Assembly (NCBI RefSeq): GCF_030764225.1
Contig: NZ_JASAXH010000034.1
Origin: Phocoenobacter atlanticus
GTDB lineage: Bacteria; Pseudomonadota; Gammaproteobacteria; Enterobacterales; Pasteurellaceae
DNA length: 6,832 nt
Direction: 5' to 3' (one strand)
Below, one piece after another: positions 5,343 to 6,832 of this stretch. Under the pieces are notes generated by a model. That model ran no database searches and was not told where the DNA came from. It saw nothing but the letters and a program-made list of their open reading frames with translations. Position 1 is the first letter of the stretch, and every line of letters starts with the position of its first letter. The position numbers and the translations under genes were made by a program.

Positions 5343-6776
5343 CTAGATAATATCGACTATGAGATCTGGATCTACAACAACTACATGTCCAGCTTCATCA
5401 CTATATAATTCATAAGATTGATTTTGGCGTATTTCCGTTTCACCTGTTTTTTCAAAACTTCCCTGTAAAACTAATTTATTCTCACGATAAGAATCAACAT
5501 AAAATTTATGATTATCAGTATTACCCACCATTTTATCTATCATCTCATCTGATAAAGTTAATATTACTGGTTCCTGCTGATGTACATTTAATATTGTCAT
5601 GTTAGTTAATCCAGAGAATACATCCTTACCTTCAGAAGGGTTATCATCATAAAGGGCTTGTAAATCAGCATCATAATAGAGATAAGATATAAATCTTCCA
5701 TGACCATTAGTATCCCTAATGATTAGAGCTTGATCTCTCTCCTCTGTAAATGAATAGTAATCTATTTGTTCATAGCCATTGCTTAAATCACCATCTCTAT
5801 TAAATCCTTGCCAGATCTGTTGTTTAATATCATTAAACTTCAAATCATTAAAAGCTTGGCCATTATTATAATAGAGTTTTTCATATAAATGTTGGTCGTT
5901 CATATTATCAAATCTAACAAAACGATCAAAAGGAGTATCTGGATCACCATCCTTATCATAATATCTTTTAATCAGAGTTCCATATTGATCATATTCATTA
6001 ACTACAAATGAATCAATAGGGGTGCTAGGATCTCCATCATTATCATAACTTACTTTGGTTGTATTTCCTGTTTCATTGTCATGTTCATAATATTCATTTT
6101 TAAGACTACCATTTTTTTCTACGGATTTTTCTTCTAGTTGTCCTTTATCATTATATTTATATGTCTCGGTTGATTTAATATTGCCTTCTGAATCCTTAAA
6201 TATTGTTTTAGCTTCTTTTGTTTGATCTGAAGCATTAGCATACTCTATCTCTTGAGTTTCAAAGATTCTACCAGCCCTAATCTTAGTTAATGTAGCTGTT
6301 CCGTTGGCAATATCAAAAATTTTAATATTGCTTGGTTGACTTAATCCACCTATATAAGTACGCTCTTCTTGGATCAATCCATTGTCATCAAAACTTCTCT
6401 CTACAATAGTCTCCATTTTCCCATCTAGATTAAGATCATGTTTTTCTTCGGTAATATTTCCTTCAGCATCAAGCTTATCAATCCTAACATGCATATCTTT
6501 TCCATCAGAATAATGATCTATATTATAATTTATAACTTGAGTTCCATTATCTTTATGAGTAATTGTCCCTGTTTCTGTTGTGGTAACACCGTTAGATTTT
6601 TCAATAATATTGACAACAGAATCTTGTTTTCCATCATCATTACTATCTGTGTGAACCGTAGTAATTACCGTACCATCAGGCTTCGTAATTACCTCTGTTG
6701 TGGTGTCTGCAATACCATCTCCATCCTTGTCTAGTTCAGTGACTGTTGATACAGCGGAGGATAGGTTGTAACACAT
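5343..6776 (-). CDS. Paralog C: Asp-rich repeat protein with shared N- and C-terminal modules
   Basis: A complete gene of 477 residues without a Sec signal or membrane segment. Its first ~55 residues are nearly identical to paralog A: MCYNLSSAVSTVTE, then loops DKDGDGIAD (16-24) and DSNDDGKQD (44-52). The TETG...YSDGK module (67-93) and two 27-residue units (102-155, degenerating) follow. A divergent central part then appears, with two unusual longer loops, DNDGDPSTPID (245-255) and DKDGDPDTPFD (274-284). The C-terminal module (387-477) ends VDPDLIVDII and aligns with that of paralog B (LSDEMIDK with ISDDVLDK, SDEAGHVVVVDPD with TDDAGNALIVDPD). Cys2 is the only cysteine. The start is fixed by the match to paralog B and an upstream in-frame TAA; no Shine-Dalgarno is evident. 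A type I-secreted calcium-binding surface protein is the best guess, by inference. Confidence 0.88.
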   Translation of the reverse strand: MCYNLSSAVSTVTELDKDGDGIADTTTEVITKPDGTVITTVHTDSNDDGKQDSVVNIIEKSNGVTTTETGTITHKDNGTQVINYNIDHYSDGKDMHVRIDKLDAEGNITEEKHDLNLDGKMETIVERSFDDNGLIQEERTYIGGLSQPSNIKIFDIANGTATLTKIRAGRIFETQEIEYANASDQTKEAKTIFKDSEGNIKSTETYKYNDKGQLEEKSVEKNGSLKNEYYEHDNETGNTTKVSYDNDGDPSTPIDSFVVNEYDQYGTLIKRYYDKDGDPDTPFDRFVRFDNMNDQHLYEKLYYNNGQAFNDLKFNDIKQQIWQGFNRDGDLSNGYEQIDYYSFTEERDQALIIRDTNGHGRFISYLYYDADLQALYDDNPSEGKDVFSGLTNMTILNVHQQEPVILTLSDEMIDKMVGNTDNHKFYVDSYRENKLVLQGSFEKTGETEIRQNQSYELYSDEAGHVVVVDPDLIVDII

Positions 6777-6832
6777 TGATTTAACTATGTTTTTAAGTTT
6801 TGTTTAATTGCAGTATTAAAATATGTAGGCTG
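6613..6832. repeat. Direct repeat, copy 2 (start of paralog C and its leader)
   Basis: Matches 1132..1350 in the same orientation at about 92 percent by eye, up to the last base of the window. Relative to copy 1 it has one extra T in the run at 6797..6800, and CAC instead of CAT at the start-codon region, so here the ATG is intact. Confidence 0.9.

Overview
This AT-rich window most likely comes from a Pasteurellaceae bacterium. Two perfect copies of the 9-base core ACAAGCGGT, the uptake signal of the Actinobacillus pleuropneumoniae-type (Apl) branch, lie just outside the two complete large genes. One of them is followed by the A/T tracts expected of the extended Apl signal. The genus cannot be fixed from the sequence alone.

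Three paralogous genes make up most of the window. Gene A (minus, 1..1295, its 3' end is off the window) and gene B (plus, 1647..3542) are head to head. Gene B and gene C (minus, 5343..6776) are tail to tail. All three share an N-terminal M/I-C-Y-x-x-x-SAVSTVTE segment, Asp/Asn-Gly-rich calcium-loop motifs, a TETG...YSDGK-type module and a 27-residue repeat. B and C also share a C-terminal module ending VDPD-x-x-V-x-II. They have no Sec signal peptide. The composition and C-terminal module suggest large type I-secreted, calcium-binding surface proteins, but this is inference. The repeat combines a [FY]Dx2GN hairpin-like element with a DxNxDGxxD loop. Gene B keeps the calcium ligands. Gene A has lost them in most units. 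Gene C keeps few regular units.

Between the tail-to-tail genes B and C lie two toxin-antitoxin modules, also converging. The first is a HigB-2-type toxin with a HigA-2/NadS-like antitoxin (plus, 3821..4439). The second is a HigB toxin with a HigA antitoxin (minus, 4550..5130). Each has a promoter whose -10 element sits inside or overlaps an inverted repeat, which would allow self-repression. Three almost identical hairpin terminators separate the blocks.

The locus is built from repeats. A roughly 220-base direct repeat (start of A and start of C) lies at both ends of the 5.5-kb block. The 3' ends of B and C are an inverted repeat around the toxin-antitoxin modules. A perfect 25-base inverted repeat flanks the A-B intergenic region. 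Gene A has lost the ATG that B and C use (ATA instead). The arrangement looks like a paralog array able to recombine, with toxin-antitoxin modules that would penalise loss of the block. No recombinase or secretion gene is visible in the window.
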